A DNA stretch of 64,000 bases, taken from positions 78,101 through 142,100 of the forward strand of contig QBVC01000016.1 in assembly GCA_003058495.1 (NCBI GenBank). The letters are read 5' to 3'. Positions 1-10,194 of the stretch are shown in pieces. Below the pieces are notes generated by a model. The model saw only the letters and a program-made list of their open reading frames with translations. It ran no database searches and was not told the DNA's origin. Origin of the DNA: a gamma proteobacterium symbiont of Ctena orbiculata. Lineage in GTDB: Bacteria; Pseudomonadota; Gammaproteobacteria; Chromatiales; Chromatiaceae. How positions within the stretch are numbered: position 1 is the stretch's first letter; the number at the start of each line of letters is the position of its first letter. The position numbers and the translations under genes were made by a program.

Positions 1-507
1 AGTTGGACGGTTCCCGAGTCGATCCTCGAAGAGCACGAAGCGGAAGGCGATCCCCTGCCGCCCGTGGTCCCACCCGGTCCGGAGAATCCGCTGGGCAATC
101 GCGCCATCTACCTCGGGATGAACGGCTATCTGTTACACGGCACCAACAAACCCTATGGAGTGGGCATGCGGGTCAGCCACGGCTGCATCCGCCTCTATCC
201 GGAAAATGTGGAACGCTTTTTCGAAGAGATCGAGATCGGTGTCCCGGTGAGGATTGTCGACAAACCCTTCAAGGCCGGCTGGCTCAAGGGGGAGCTCTAT
301 GTACAGGTACACCCGCCGCTGGCTGAGTACGTGGAGCAGCGGGGCCATAACTATACCGAGTTGGTGGATGCCGTGATCGGTAAACTGGAGGAGGACGAAC
401 GTCGTCCAGACTGGGATCAGCTCTACACCATCATCGAACAGAAGACCGGGATACCCATGCCCCTGTTCCTTTGGCAGGGGAAAGCCGTGGCGGACGGCAA
501 CCATTAG
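1..507 (+). CDS. L,D-transpeptidase, YkuD/ErfK family (5' end outside window)
   Basis: The reading frame is already open at base 1 and ends with TAG at 505-507, so only the last 168 codons are present. The YkuD catalytic signature is visible: LHGTNKPYGVG followed by SHGCIRL, with Cys in SHGC as the nucleophile and His in LHGT and SHGC as its partners. Family members are periplasmic and either make 3-3 cross-links in peptidoglycan or attach Lpp-type lipoproteins to it. The C-terminal extension after the catalytic domain (about 100 residues) resembles the ErfK/YbiS group. Its convergent neighbour is an Lpp-like lipoprotein, which would fit an Lpp-anchoring role; that part is inference. Any LysM domain or signal peptide would lie upstream of the window. 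Confidence 0.93.
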   Translation, partial: SWTVPESILEEHEAEGDPLPPVVPPGPENPLGNRAIYLGMNGYLLHGTNKPYGVGMRVSHGCIRLYPENVERFFEEIEIGVPVRIVDKPFKAGWLKGELYVQVHPPLAEYVEQRGHNYTELVDAVIGKLEEDERRPDWDQLYTIIEQKTGIPMPLFLWQGKAVADGNH

Positions 508-531
508 CCCGGGAAGCGATTGCGCAAAAAG

Positions 532-565
532 AAACCCCGGCAGGGGTATCCATGCCGGGGTTTTC
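532..565. terminator. bidirectional intrinsic terminator between the L,D-transpeptidase and the lipoprotein gene
   Basis: An 11-bp perfect stem (532-542 with 553-563, CCCCGGCA core) with a 10-nt loop is followed by TTTT on the plus strand. On the minus strand it is followed by a T-rich run (complement of the A tract at 525-534). It therefore suits transcripts arriving from both flanking convergent genes. Confidence 0.85.
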
Positions 566-592
566 TGGTTTTAGTGTCTGGAAACGGCTGGC

Positions 593-865
593 TTATTTGG
601 CCATCGCCTTCTCAGACATACGACCGCAGCGCTCGCTGCAGGCCTCAGCCGCGTCCTTGGCCGAGTTGGCGGCCTTCAGCGCTGCGTCGGCGGTACCTTG
701 AGCGGTGGCGGCATCGAGCTGGGCCTCTTTGGCAGCTTTCATTGCGGCGTCGGCGGCAGCCTGAGCGTTAGCGACATCCTCTTGCAGACCGCTGTTGGTC
801 GCACAACCTGCGAACAGGCCAACAGTGAGAATCATTGCGGCAGTTTTCATCATGGTGGTTTTCAT
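593..865 (-). CDS. Lpp/OprI-like alanine-zipper outer-membrane lipoprotein
   Basis: The product has 90 residues. A lipoprotein signal with lipobox LFAGC puts the lipidated Cys at position 21. The mature part is almost entirely an Ala-rich heptad helix (repeated AxxAxxA from about 30 to 75), as in trimeric Lpp/OprI. It ends in lysine (K90), the residue that L,D-transpeptidases attach to diaminopimelate in Escherichia coli Lpp. Two additional cysteines (C76, C80) near the C-terminus are not usual for Lpp. GAGAG lies 6 bases before the chosen ATG; an internal pair of ATGs (residues 5 and 6) is an alternative. The gene converges on the L,D-transpeptidase. The likely role is tethering the outer membrane to the wall, inferred from family and terminal Lys. 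Confidence 0.85.
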   Translation of the reverse strand: MKTTMMKTAAMILTVGLFAGCATNSGLQEDVANAQAAADAAMKAAKEAQLDAATAQGTADAALKAANSAKDAAEACSERCGRMSEKAMAK

Positions 866-1214
866 AATTACTCTCGATCTCTCTACGAATTAATTATTAC
901 ATTGTGTGGCTTGCGCTACACACCCCTTCTACCTGGTCGTGCTGATACAGAGCTTCCCAAATAGACCCTAGAAATACACTGCATGTCACGGCCTATTTGG
1001 GATACTCCTCCCCAAGGACCTGGTAACAAACAGTCCTTTCCCTGTCAAACAGAGCAGCTTCACCACCAACCCCGTTATGACAGCGGCAGCTGTTTACTCC
1101 CTTACTAGCTGCATCCATAAAAACCAGGTTGCAGGAGTAGCAGCATCTGGCACGAAAGCTTGAGCCAAAATTCAAACAAATTCAATGGCAAGTTTCCAAA
1201 ATTAAGAACTTTTT
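866..1214. other. intergenic region, no gene recognised
   Basis: The 349 bases lie between two minus-strand genes. The part next to the lipoprotein gene (870-905) is AT-rich and probably holds its promoter, with TAATAAT-type sequence on the minus strand. A 60-codon cysteine-rich minus-strand frame at 993-1175 has no ribosome-binding site or recognisable motif and was not accepted. No convincing terminator hairpin was seen for the gamma-glutamyltransferase gene that ends at 1215. Confidence 0.5.
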
Positions 1215-2948
1215 TCAATTTTTATCCATAAGTTTGCGGGCTCTTCTCTCCGGATGCGCGGAACTTGCCTCGATCACCCTTGCCGAACCCAGTCCCCGTG
1301 GATCGGATGCGGCCTTGATTTGATCCTGTTCCCTGTCCCATAAAATCGCCTGCATATTTCCATAACTGCGTTCGAGTGGCTTCAGCCGATGTCCCATCGC
1401 CCGCAATTGCTGCTGCAGCGAGTCACTGAATGCACCCGGTTCGAACTGGATTTCGTCGGGCAGGTATTGATGGTGAAAGCGCGCCTTTTCCACCCAGCTT
1501 GCCGGCTCCTTTCCCTCGGCCATCTGCAAAATACCCAACAACACCATGGTTATGATTCTGCTGCCGCCGGGTGTGCCGAGGATCGCCACCCGCCGATCGT
1601 CCTCGACAAAGGTGGGGGTCATGCTTGACAACATGCGCTTACCCCCGGCGATGGCGTTCGCCTCGCCGCCGATCAAACCGTAGACATTGGGCACCCCCGG
1701 ACTGGCCGAGAAGTCATCCATCTCATCGTTGAGCAGGACGCCGGTCCCCGGCACCACGAAACCAGAGCCGAAAGGGTAGTTGATACTCAGGGTGGCCGCG
1801 ACCCGGTTGCCCTCCCGATCGAGAATGGAGAAGTGGGTGGTATCCCGCCCCTCCTCCGCGGGGGTGAGATTGCCCTGGCTCGGGCTCGCGCGGTGCAGCT
1901 GGATATCCCGCGCCAGGCCGGCCGCATACCAGGGATGGGTCAACGCCTCGACGGGGATGTCAACATAGTCGGGATCACCCAGGTAGTCGGCCCGGTCCCG
2001 GTAGGCGCGGCGCATCGCCTCCACCAGGAGGTGGGTTTGCAGGGTTTCATCCTGCGCCGGCAGGTTGAAACCCTGGAGGATGTTCAACATGGTCATCAGC
2101 GCGACCCCCCCGGATGAAGGGGGTGCCGCGCTGGTGACCTTCAATCCCTGATAGTGGCCGACCACGGGCTGCCGTTCCACCACCCGGTAGCCGGCCAGGT
2201 CCTCGAGACTCCAGATACCCCCCGCCGCCTCCACCCCCGCCACCAGGCGCCGGGCAACCTCCCCCTTGTAAAACCCGTCCGCGCCGTCCCGGGCGATCCT
2301 TTCCAGGGTCTCCGCCAATGCCGGCTGTTTGATCAGAAAGCCCTCCGCCGGGACCTCTCCCCGGTCGAGGAATTGCGCTGCCGACTCCGGGTGGGCCTGC
2401 AACACCGCCAGACGCCAGCCCGCCATCCTGCGGTAGTGACTGTCGACCTCAAACCCTTGCCGTGCCAGGCGGATCGCCGGTTGCAGGGATTCGGCAAGCG
2501 GCAGGCGCCCGTAGTGGCGCGCCAGGTGGACCAGGGCCGCGGGCTCCCCGGGTATGCCGGCGGCGAGCGCGCCGTCGATGGAGCGCCCCGGGATAACCTC
2601 CCCCTGCCGATCCAGATAGAGATCGCGATGGGCGGCGAGGGGGGCCCGTTCACGACCGTCGAGCATGGTCTGGTAGCCGTCGCTGGCTCGATGCAGCAAC
2701 CAGAAACCGCCGCCGCCGATACCGGAACTGTAGGGTTCGACCACAGCCAATACCGCACTCACGGCCACCGCCGCATCGAAGGCGTTGCCTCCGGCGCTCA
2801 GCAGTTGATGGCCCGCATCGGTCGCCAGGGGGTGGGCGCTGGCAATGGCGGCTGCGCCGGGCCTCTCGCCCGCCGCCGGTTGAGAAGAGAAAAGAAAGAG
2901 AAAAATAAGGCTCCACAAGGGAGCCTTTTCGAGTAGTCTTGTCCGCAT
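1215..2948 (-). CDS. ggt: gamma-glutamyltransferase (glutathione hydrolase)
   Basis: The product has 577 residues and belongs to the Ntn-hydrolase family that cleaves the gamma-glutamyl bond of glutathione in the periplasm. A hydrophobic export segment lies at residues 10-22. The autoprocessing and catalytic threonine is seen in the conserved DTTHFSI motif (T370), marking the start of the small subunit, with LSSMTPT and GTPGGSRI (oxyanion and substrate pocket) downstream. The frame is open further upstream but overlaps the ferredoxin gene. The ATG at 2948, just before the signal-like segment, gives the expected family length. It follows the ferredoxin gene by 7 bases on the same strand and is the last gene of the minus-strand run from 7180. 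Confidence 0.93.
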   Translation of the reverse strand: MRTRLLEKAPLWSLIFLFLFSSQPAAGERPGAAAIASAHPLATDAGHQLLSAGGNAFDAAVAVSAVLAVVEPYSSGIGGGGFWLLHRASDGYQTMLDGRERAPLAAHRDLYLDRQGEVIPGRSIDGALAAGIPGEPAALVHLARHYGRLPLAESLQPAIRLARQGFEVDSHYRRMAGWRLAVLQAHPESAAQFLDRGEVPAEGFLIKQPALAETLERIARDGADGFYKGEVARRLVAGVEAAGGIWSLEDLAGYRVVERQPVVGHYQGLKVTSAAPPSSGGVALMTMLNILQGFNLPAQDETLQTHLLVEAMRRAYRDRADYLGDPDYVDIPVEALTHPWYAAGLARDIQLHRASPSQGNLTPAEEGRDTTHFSILDREGNRVAATLSINYPFGSGFVVPGTGVLLNDEMDDFSASPGVPNVYGLIGGEANAIAGGKRMLSSMTPTFVEDDRRVAILGTPGGSRIITMVLLGILQMAEGKEPASWVEKARFHHQYLPDEIQFEPGAFSDSLQQQLRAMGHRLKPLERSYGNMQAILWDREQDQIKAASDPRGLGSARVIEASSAHPERRARKLMDKN

Positions 2949-2955
2949 CGACGCG

Positions 2956-3237
<282 letters not shown>

Positions 3238-3315
3238 TTAGAATTCTGTCGTTTAAATCTGAGTGTGGCATCGATTTTTGATGCATTTAACCCTGTACAA
3301 CCCAGGGATTGCACA

Positions 3316-4424
<1,109 letters not shown>

Positions 4425-4461
4425 GGTCGTAAAACCCCATCTCGATGCTTGCTGTTGTTTT

Positions 4462-5835
4462 TCAATCCCTATCGTTGCTATCAGCGTCTGATTCCTTCGA
4501 GACTTGAGCCAGCGGCGCGGTGCGCCCGACCTGCACCCTGACGAGACGACCCGGATCGATCCGGCGCTGGAAGGCATCCCTGATCTGCTCCCGGGTCACC
4601 GCAGTCACCTTGGCCGTGAAGCTGTCCAGATAGTCGAGCGGCAGATCGTAAAAGCCGATCACAGCGAGGTATTCGACGATTTTGCCGTTGGAAGCGATGC
4701 GCAGTGGGAACCCCCCGGTAATATTCTGTTTCGCCGCTTCGAGCTCCTCCGCCGTCGGTCCCTCCTTGATATAACGCTGCAGGGTATCCCTGACCACCTG
4801 CAGCGCCTCCCCGGCCTGATCGTTCTTGGTCTGCAATCCCATCTGAAAGAGTCCGATCTGGCGCATCGGCAGGAAGAAGCTGTAGACACTGTAGCTCAAG
4901 CCGCGCTTTTCGCGGATCTCGTTGCTGAGGATCGAGACCAGACCGCTTCCGCCGAGGATATGGTTGCCCACGTAGAGGGGAAAATAGTCCGCATCGCCGC
5001 GACGCATCCCCGGTTGTCCGATATAGAGATGGGACTGGGTCGAGGGGAAGGCGATCTGTTCATCGACGGCCGCCCGCAATGGCGCCACAGGCGGCAGATT
5101 CGGCATCCTTTTCCCGGGTTCAAGCCCCGCGGTCACCTGCTCGGCGATCGCCTCGGCCTCGCCCCGGGAGACCGCACCGACAATGGCTACCAGGGCATTC
5201 CGTGCCACGTAGAGGCGCTGGTGGGTGGCAACCAGCTCGTCCCGGGTTATCGCCTTTACCGACTCGATGCTCCCCTCGGGATCACCGGCGTAGGGATGAT
5301 CGCCGAAGACAAGCCGATAGAGCCGCTTCTTACCCAGGCTGCCGGGAGACTGTTGGTCCTGCACCAGCCCCGCGAGGATGGCTTGGCGCTGGCGTTCGAT
5401 ATCCTCCTCGGTGAACCTGGGCTCGGCGACCACCGCGGCCAATGTCTCGAGGCTGGTGGCGAGCGCCTTGGGTTGGGTCAGGGTACGCACCGACACCCAG
5501 GCCATATCCCTCAGCGACCCGGTTTCGAGCTGGGCACCCACGCCCTCCAGGCGCTCGGCGATCTGATAGGCGTTCCACGCCCCGGCCCCCTCGCTCAGCA
5601 GACTGTTGGTGAACGAGGTGACACCGGCACTGTCACCATCCCTGGCGCTTCCCGCATCGAACACCAGGCGCACGTCGACCATCTCGATTTCGGGTGCCTC
5701 GACGAATAGCACCCTGGCCCCGTTCGGCGTCTGCCAGGTCTGAATCTGCGGCGCCGCCGAGAGCCATCCACTCAGCAGCAGGGCGCCGCAGAGGATAGCC
5801 GGTTTGATCCAGAGACTAGTAGGCATGGGCGACAC
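4462..5835 (-). CDS. M16 family peptidase, non-catalytic subunit
   Basis: The 457-residue exported protein has a hydrophobic signal segment at about residues 9-27 ending ..SAAPQ. The M16 fold is clear from the N-terminal beta strands (RVLFVEAPEIEMVDVRLVFDAGSARD) and the C-terminal domain (GLSYSVYSFF). At the place where active members have HxxEH it reads TSFTNSLLSEGA, so the zinc site is missing. It overlaps the upstream active subunit gene by about 20 bases; a second ATG at 5826 would shorten the overlap. Such active/inactive pairs work as heterodimers, as in mitochondrial processing peptidase. The substrate is unknown. Confidence 0.9.
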   Translation of the reverse strand: MSPMPTSLWIKPAILCGALLLSGWLSAAPQIQTWQTPNGARVLFVEAPEIEMVDVRLVFDAGSARDGDSAGVTSFTNSLLSEGAGAWNAYQIAERLEGVGAQLETGSLRDMAWVSVRTLTQPKALATSLETLAAVVAEPRFTEEDIERQRQAILAGLVQDQQSPGSLGKKRLYRLVFGDHPYAGDPEGSIESVKAITRDELVATHQRLYVARNALVAIVGAVSRGEAEAIAEQVTAGLEPGKRMPNLPPVAPLRAAVDEQIAFPSTQSHLYIGQPGMRRGDADYFPLYVGNHILGGSGLVSILSNEIREKRGLSYSVYSFFLPMRQIGLFQMGLQTKNDQAGEALQVVRDTLQRYIKEGPTAEELEAAKQNITGGFPLRIASNGKIVEYLAVIGFYDLPLDYLDSFTAKVTAVTREQIRDAFQRRIDPGRLVRVQVGRTAPLAQVSKESDADSNDRD

Positions 5836-7180
5836 CCCCGTTGGTCGGTTTGGTCATGGCCTGCTCCATCGGCAGCGGCTCCAGCACCGCCACGCTGAGA
5901 TTCTCCCCGACCAGATACTTCCGTGCGACCTGCCTGATCTGCTCCGCGGTGACCCGCTTCAAGTGGTCCACGTACTCGTCGGCGAGGCGCCAATCGAGCC
6001 CCACCGTCTCCAGCCGGCCGATCAGCATCGCCTGATAGAACACCGAGTCCTTCTCGTAGACCTTGGCGGCGATGATCTGGTTGCGCACCCGTTCCATCTC
6101 CTCCTCGCTGACCAACTCCTCCTTGAAGCGCTCGATCTCGCTCAGCAGGGCCTTCTCAACCGCCTCGATGGTGCTGTCCGGGGCCGGTATCGCATCCATC
6201 ACCAGCATTCCCGGCAGCCGGGTGAAGGCGCTGTAGCTCGCATCCGCCGCCACCGCCAGCTTGCTGCCGCGAATCAGGTTGGTGCTGAGGCGCGCGCTGC
6301 TGCCCCCATCCAGCACATAGGCAAGCATCTCCAGGGCGTAGGGCTCCCAGGGCTGATCCGCCTTGGCCACCACCGGGGTCTTGAATCCCATGATCAGGTA
6401 GGGCTGGCGCGCGGGGACCTTGACGGTGATGCGTATGATGCCGCGCTGCGCCGGCTCCAGGCGCGGTTTCGGCTGCGCCACCCGCTCGGGCTTGAGGGGG
6501 CCGAAATGGCGTTCGGCCAACTGGATCACCCGCTCGGGCTCCACATCCCCCACCACCACCAGGGTGGCGTTGTTCGGTGCGTACCACTTGCGATACCAGA
6601 CCTTCAGGTCGCCGACCTCAAGCGCATCCAGATCCGCCATCCAGCCGATCACCGGGGTGCGGTAGGGGGAGCTCTCATAGGCGCCGGCGACAAAACGTTC
6701 ATAGGTCAGCGATTGCGGCTTGTCCTCGGTGCGCATGCGGCGTTCCTCCTTGACCACCTCGACCTCCTTTGCAAACTCTGCGTCGAGCAGCAGCAGATTG
6801 CGCATGCGATCGGCCTCGAGTTCGAAGGAGACCTCCAGACGGTCGCTCGCCATGGTCTGAAAGTAGGCGGTATAGTCGCGTCCGGTGAAGGCGTTCTCAT
6901 CGCCGCCGTTGGCGGCGATGATGCGTGAAAACTCGCCGGGAGGATGGTTCTTGGTGCCCTTGAACATCATGTGCTCAAGGACGTGGGAGATACCGGTGAT
7001 GCCGCCGGATTCGTAACTCGATCCGACCTTGTACCAGACCTGGGAGACGGCGATCGGCGCGCGCCGGTCCTGTTTGACTATCACCTTCATGCCGTTGTCG
7101 AGCCTGTGCTCGACCACATTCGCCTCGACCGAGCCCATCCAGAGCGCCGTCAGCGCCAGGCCCGCGATCAATCTTCGCAT
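5816..7180 (-). CDS. M16 family zinc peptidase, catalytic subunit
   Basis: The 454-residue product starts with an export signal (MRRLIAGLALTALWMGSVEA). The inverted zinc motif HVLEH is at residues 66-70, with a downstream EER about 75 residues later that would supply the third zinc ligand, and the family motif RGSKLA with GGSSARL is in the C-terminal half. Two in-frame starts are possible, 7189 and 7180. The second is preferred because the GAGAGG sequence lies 9 bases before it but directly abuts the first. It is translationally linked to the non-catalytic subunit and begins the run of minus-strand genes, diverging from ftsY. Confidence 0.92.
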   Translation of the reverse strand: MRRLIAGLALTALWMGSVEANVVEHRLDNGMKVIVKQDRRAPIAVSQVWYKVGSSYESGGITGISHVLEHMMFKGTKNHPPGEFSRIIAANGGDENAFTGRDYTAYFQTMASDRLEVSFELEADRMRNLLLLDAEFAKEVEVVKEERRMRTEDKPQSLTYERFVAGAYESSPYRTPVIGWMADLDALEVGDLKVWYRKWYAPNNATLVVVGDVEPERVIQLAERHFGPLKPERVAQPKPRLEPAQRGIIRITVKVPARQPYLIMGFKTPVVAKADQPWEPYALEMLAYVLDGGSSARLSTNLIRGSKLAVAADASYSAFTRLPGMLVMDAIPAPDSTIEAVEKALLSEIERFKEELVSEEEMERVRNQIIAAKVYEKDSVFYQAMLIGRLETVGLDWRLADEYVDHLKRVTAEQIRQVARKYLVGENLSVAVLEPLPMEQAMTKPTNGGVAHAY

Positions 7181-7338
7181 TAGCAACATCCTCTCTTTAT
7201 ATATAGTCCCAGGGCGCTGTAGAATAGCGTCCTCGACAATCCGGGGCATTCTTCCAGAGGCTGACTGGATTGTCCAAACAACAACTATGAACCTGTGATC
7301 ACCGCAGAGTTCCAACCTTAGCACCGGTAGACCGCCGC

Positions 7339-8340
7339 ATGTTCGGATTTGGCAAACGCAGCAAACAGCAACAACAGACAGCTGAGGCGCCCGCTCCCGA
7401 GGAGGAGAAGCGCGGCCTGTTCTCTCGACTCCAAGCGCGCCTCGCGCGCACGCGAAACAACCTCACCGATGGCCTGGCCAATCTGCTGCTGGGGCGCAAG
7501 AGCATCGACGACGATCTCCTGGAGGAGCTCGAAACCCTCCTTCTCACCGCCGATGTGGGCGTGGAAGCGACCAGCCGCATCATTGACGATCTGACCGCAA
7601 GGGTGAAGCGCAAGGAACTCAGCGATCCGCAAAAGCTGATGCAGCTGCTGAAGCAGCATCTCAGAGAGATACTTCAGGAATGCGATAGACCCATTGGCGA
7701 AAGGGACAAGGGCAAACCCCTGGTTCTGTTGATGGTGGGGATCAACGGCGCAGGCAAGACCACCACCATCGGCAAGCTGGCGAGGAAATTCCAGCTCGAT
7801 GGTGAGAGCGTCATGCTCGCCGCCGGCGATACCTTTCGCGCCGCCGCGGTGGAACAGCTGCAGACCTGGGGTGAGCGCAACCAGATTCCGGTGATCGCCC
7901 AGCATTCGGGGGCCGATGCGGCCTCGGTGGTGTTCGACGCCCTGCAGGCGGCCAGCGCGCGCAGCATCGATGTGCTGATCGCCGACACCGCGGGACGCCT
8001 GCATACAAAATCCAACCTGATGGAAGAGCTGGCCAAGATCAGCCGGGTATTGAAGAAGATCGATCAGGATGCCCCCCATGAAGTACTATTGGTGGTCGAT
8101 GCGGGCACCGGTCAGAACGCGGTCAACCAGGCGATCGAGTTTCACCAGACCGTCGGTTTGACGGGACTGGTGATCACCAAGCTCGACGGCACCGCGAAAG
8201 GCGGCGTGGTATTCGCCATTGCCGACAAGGTCAAGGTCCCGATCCGTTTTATCGGCGTCGGCGAGGCCATAGAGGATCTGCGGGAGTTTGATCCGGACGA
8301 GTTCATAAACGCCCTTTTTGAAACCCAAACCCAAAGTTAG
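7339..8340 (+). CDS. ftsY: signal recognition particle receptor FtsY
   Basis: The 333-residue SRP-type GTPase docks ribosome-SRP complexes at the inner membrane. A short, charged, Gln/Glu-rich A domain (residues 8-30) is followed by the N domain and the G domain. The G domain shows GINGAGKTTTIGKLA (P-loop), DTFRAAAVEQL, DTAGR and TKLDGTAKGG. It is the first gene of the conserved ftsY-ftsE-ftsX-rpoH cluster and diverges from the M16 pair across about 150 bases. Confidence 0.97.
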   Translation: MFGFGKRSKQQQQTAEAPAPEEEKRGLFSRLQARLARTRNNLTDGLANLLLGRKSIDDDLLEELETLLLTADVGVEATSRIIDDLTARVKRKELSDPQKLMQLLKQHLREILQECDRPIGERDKGKPLVLLMVGINGAGKTTTIGKLARKFQLDGESVMLAAGDTFRAAAVEQLQTWGERNQIPVIAQHSGADAASVVFDALQAASARSIDVLIADTAGRLHTKSNLMEELAKISRVLKKIDQDAPHEVLLVVDAGTGQNAVNQAIEFHQTVGLTGLVITKLDGTAKGGVVFAIADKVKVPIRFIGVGEAIEDLREFDPDEFINALFETQTQS

Positions 8341-8347
8341 CAGCGCC

Positions 8348-9034
8348 TTGATCCACTTCGACAATGTCAGCAAGCGTTACCCCGGGGGTCACACCGGCCT
8401 GAGCAATGTCAGTCTGCGTATCGAGGCGGAGGAGATGGTGTTCCTCACCGGACACTCCGGGGCGGGCAAGAGCACACTGTTGAAACTGATCGGCCTGCTG
8501 GAACGCCCGAGCACCGGACAGCTGCATGTCAATGACCGCAACCTGAGCCGTTTGAAGCGTCGCCAGATCCCCTATCACCGCCGTGATGTGGGGATGATCT
8601 TCCAGGACCACCGGCTGCTGCACGACCGTACGGTATTTGACAATGTGGCGCTTCCCCTGGTGGTCGCCGGGGTCGGCCACAAAGAGATCGGCCGCCGGGT
8701 TCGGGCGGCCCTCGACAAGGTGGGCCTGCTGCACAAGGAGCGGAGTGCGCCGATCACCCTCTCCGGGGGTGAGCAGCAGCGGGTAGGCATCGCCCGCGCG
8801 GTGGTCAGCAAACCCCCGCTGGTACTTGCCGATGAACCCACGGGCAACCTCGATCCCGCGCTCTCGGAAGAGATCATGGAACTCTTCAAGCAGTTCAACC
8901 AGGTCGGGGTGACCCTGCTCATCGCCTCCCACGACATCGACCTGCTCAACCGCATGCAGAAGCGCATCCTCACCCTGAGCAAGGGACAACTGGTGGATGA
9001 TATCAAGCCGGGGCCTGCTGATGGCGGCGAGTAA
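8348..9034 (+). CDS. ftsE: cell division ATP-binding protein FtsE
   Basis: The ABC ATPase partners FtsX to control septal peptidoglycan hydrolases. Visible motifs are GHSGAGKST (Walker A), LSGGEQQRVGIARAVV (signature) and LVLADEPTGNLD (Walker B). No ATG lies near the family start. The TTG at 8348 gives LIHFDNVSKRY, matching the start of known FtsE proteins. Another TTG at 8318, inside ftsY, would add ten residues. I chose 8348 from homology; the ribosome-binding sequence is weak for both. The gene follows ftsY by 7 bases or overlaps it and overlaps ftsX. Confidence 0.93.
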   Translation: MIHFDNVSKRYPGGHTGLSNVSLRIEAEEMVFLTGHSGAGKSTLLKLIGLLERPSTGQLHVNDRNLSRLKRRQIPYHRRDVGMIFQDHRLLHDRTVFDNVALPLVVAGVGHKEIGRRVRAALDKVGLLHKERSAPITLSGGEQQRVGIARAVVSKPPLVLADEPTGNLDPALSEEIMELFKQFNQVGVTLLIASHDIDLLNRMQKRILTLSKGQLVDDIKPGPADGGE

Positions 9035-9965
9035 GCGCTTACTGAAGGCACCCCAGATCTGGCTCCAGCGCCATGCTCAGGTGGCCCTGTCCAGCCTCGG
9101 CCGGATGGCCGGCAACCAACTTGCCACCCTGATGACTTGTGCGGTGATCGGCATTGCCCTCGCCATGCCGCTGGGACTGCACGTCATGCTCGGCAACCTG
9201 CAGCGCATCAGCGGCGCATGGGACAGCGGCGCCAGTATCTCGGTCTTCCTCAAGCAAACCGTTTCCGATGAAAAGGCCGCTTCGTTGGCGAAGGAGCTGC
9301 GCCTGCATCAGCGCATCGAGGGGGTGGAGCTGATAACCCGTGAGTCGGCCCTGGAGGAGTTTCAACAACTCAGCGGTTATGCCGACGCCCTGGAGGCCCT
9401 CGACAGCAATCCCCTGCCCGCACTGTTGATCGTCCAACCCAAGGCCGACTACACCACCGCGGAGACCGCCCAGCTGCTGGTGCGGGAATTGAAGCTCCTG
9501 CCCGATGCCGACATCGTCCAGCTCGATCTGCAGTGGGTGCGCAGACTGCAGGCGATCACCGTGATCGCCCAGCGGGCGGTGGTGGTGCTCGCCGCGCTGC
9601 TCGGCATGGCGGTGCTGCTGATTGTCGGCAACACCATCCGCCTGGAGATCCAGAACCGGCGCGCGGAGATCGAGATCACCAAGCTGATCGGCGCCACCAA
9701 TGCCTTCATCCGGCGCCCTTTCCTCTACACCGGATTCTGGTATGGCCTCTTCGGCGGCATCATCGCCTGGCTGCTGGTGGCCATCGCCATCACCCTGCTG
9801 AGCGGACCCATCGCCAACCTGGCCAATCTCTACGAAAGCAGCTTCAGTCTCTCATCCCTCAACCTGTCCACCGTAGCCTCCCTACTGCTCGGCAGCAGCC
9901 TGCTGGGTCTGGCGGGTTCCTGGCTCGCCGTCGGCAGGCATCTCAGCGCCATCGAACCCGGCTGA
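9021..9965 (+). CDS. ftsX: cell division protein FtsX
   Basis: The 314-residue membrane partner of FtsE has a first transmembrane helix at about residues 32-54 (LATLMTCAVIGIALAMPLGLH), then a periplasmic domain. Three helices follow in the C-terminal half (about 175-200, 230-255 and 275-300). The conserved ...LLLIVGNTIRLEIQNRRAEIEITKLIGAT... region before the last helices is typical of FtsX (quoted here only as key elements: NTIRLEI, EIEITKLIGA). The ATG at 9021 has GGGG seven bases upstream; an ATG at 8997 is an alternative. It overlaps the end of ftsE. Confidence 0.94.
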   Translation: MAASKRLLKAPQIWLQRHAQVALSSLGRMAGNQLATLMTCAVIGIALAMPLGLHVMLGNLQRISGAWDSGASISVFLKQTVSDEKAASLAKELRLHQRIEGVELITRESALEEFQQLSGYADALEALDSNPLPALLIVQPKADYTTAETAQLLVRELKLLPDADIVQLDLQWVRRLQAITVIAQRAVVVLAALLGMAVLLIVGNTIRLEIQNRRAEIEITKLIGATNAFIRRPFLYTGFWYGLFGGIIAWLLVAIAITLLSGPIANLANLYESSFSLSSLNLSTVASLLLGSSLLGLAGSWLAVGRHLSAIEPG

Positions 9966-10194
9966 TCCGGCCGGCCGGGATGCCCATTTCCAGGCGTTGT
10001 CAATAAATACCCCAGGCAGTCCCTGGGCAGATCGGAAAATGCACTATTTTTCAAACAGCTGCAGCAGATCCACAGATTCCGAGGCCCGCGCCGCCAGCCG
10101 ACGGGCGAGGATAAGATATCCCTTTGTAATCCAAGGAATTTAGTCCCGTATCCCGGGGGGAACTTTGGGTCCGCTCCCGGGTCATATCTAGCGA

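Noticed and set aside
993..1175. 60-codon Cys-rich minus-strand frame (CCYSC, SCRCHNGVGG) recalling a cytochrome c site
   Set aside because: The cysteines read C-x-C-H, not C-x2-C-H, and there is no ribosome-binding site, signal peptide or family match.
2154..2936. 260-codon plus-strand open frame
   Set aside because: It lies fully antisense to gamma-glutamyltransferase, is Arg/Gly/Pro/His rich, has no motif, and reflects high GC at codon third positions.
4504..6928. long plus-strand frames (up to 401 codons) opposite the M16 genes
   Set aside because: They are antisense shadows of the two peptidase genes, whose motifs and signal peptides are clear on the minus strand.
10011..10027. CCCAGG/CCTGGG hairpin after ftsX as a terminator
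   Set aside because: It has only a 6-bp stem and no T run, and is too weak to list as a feature.
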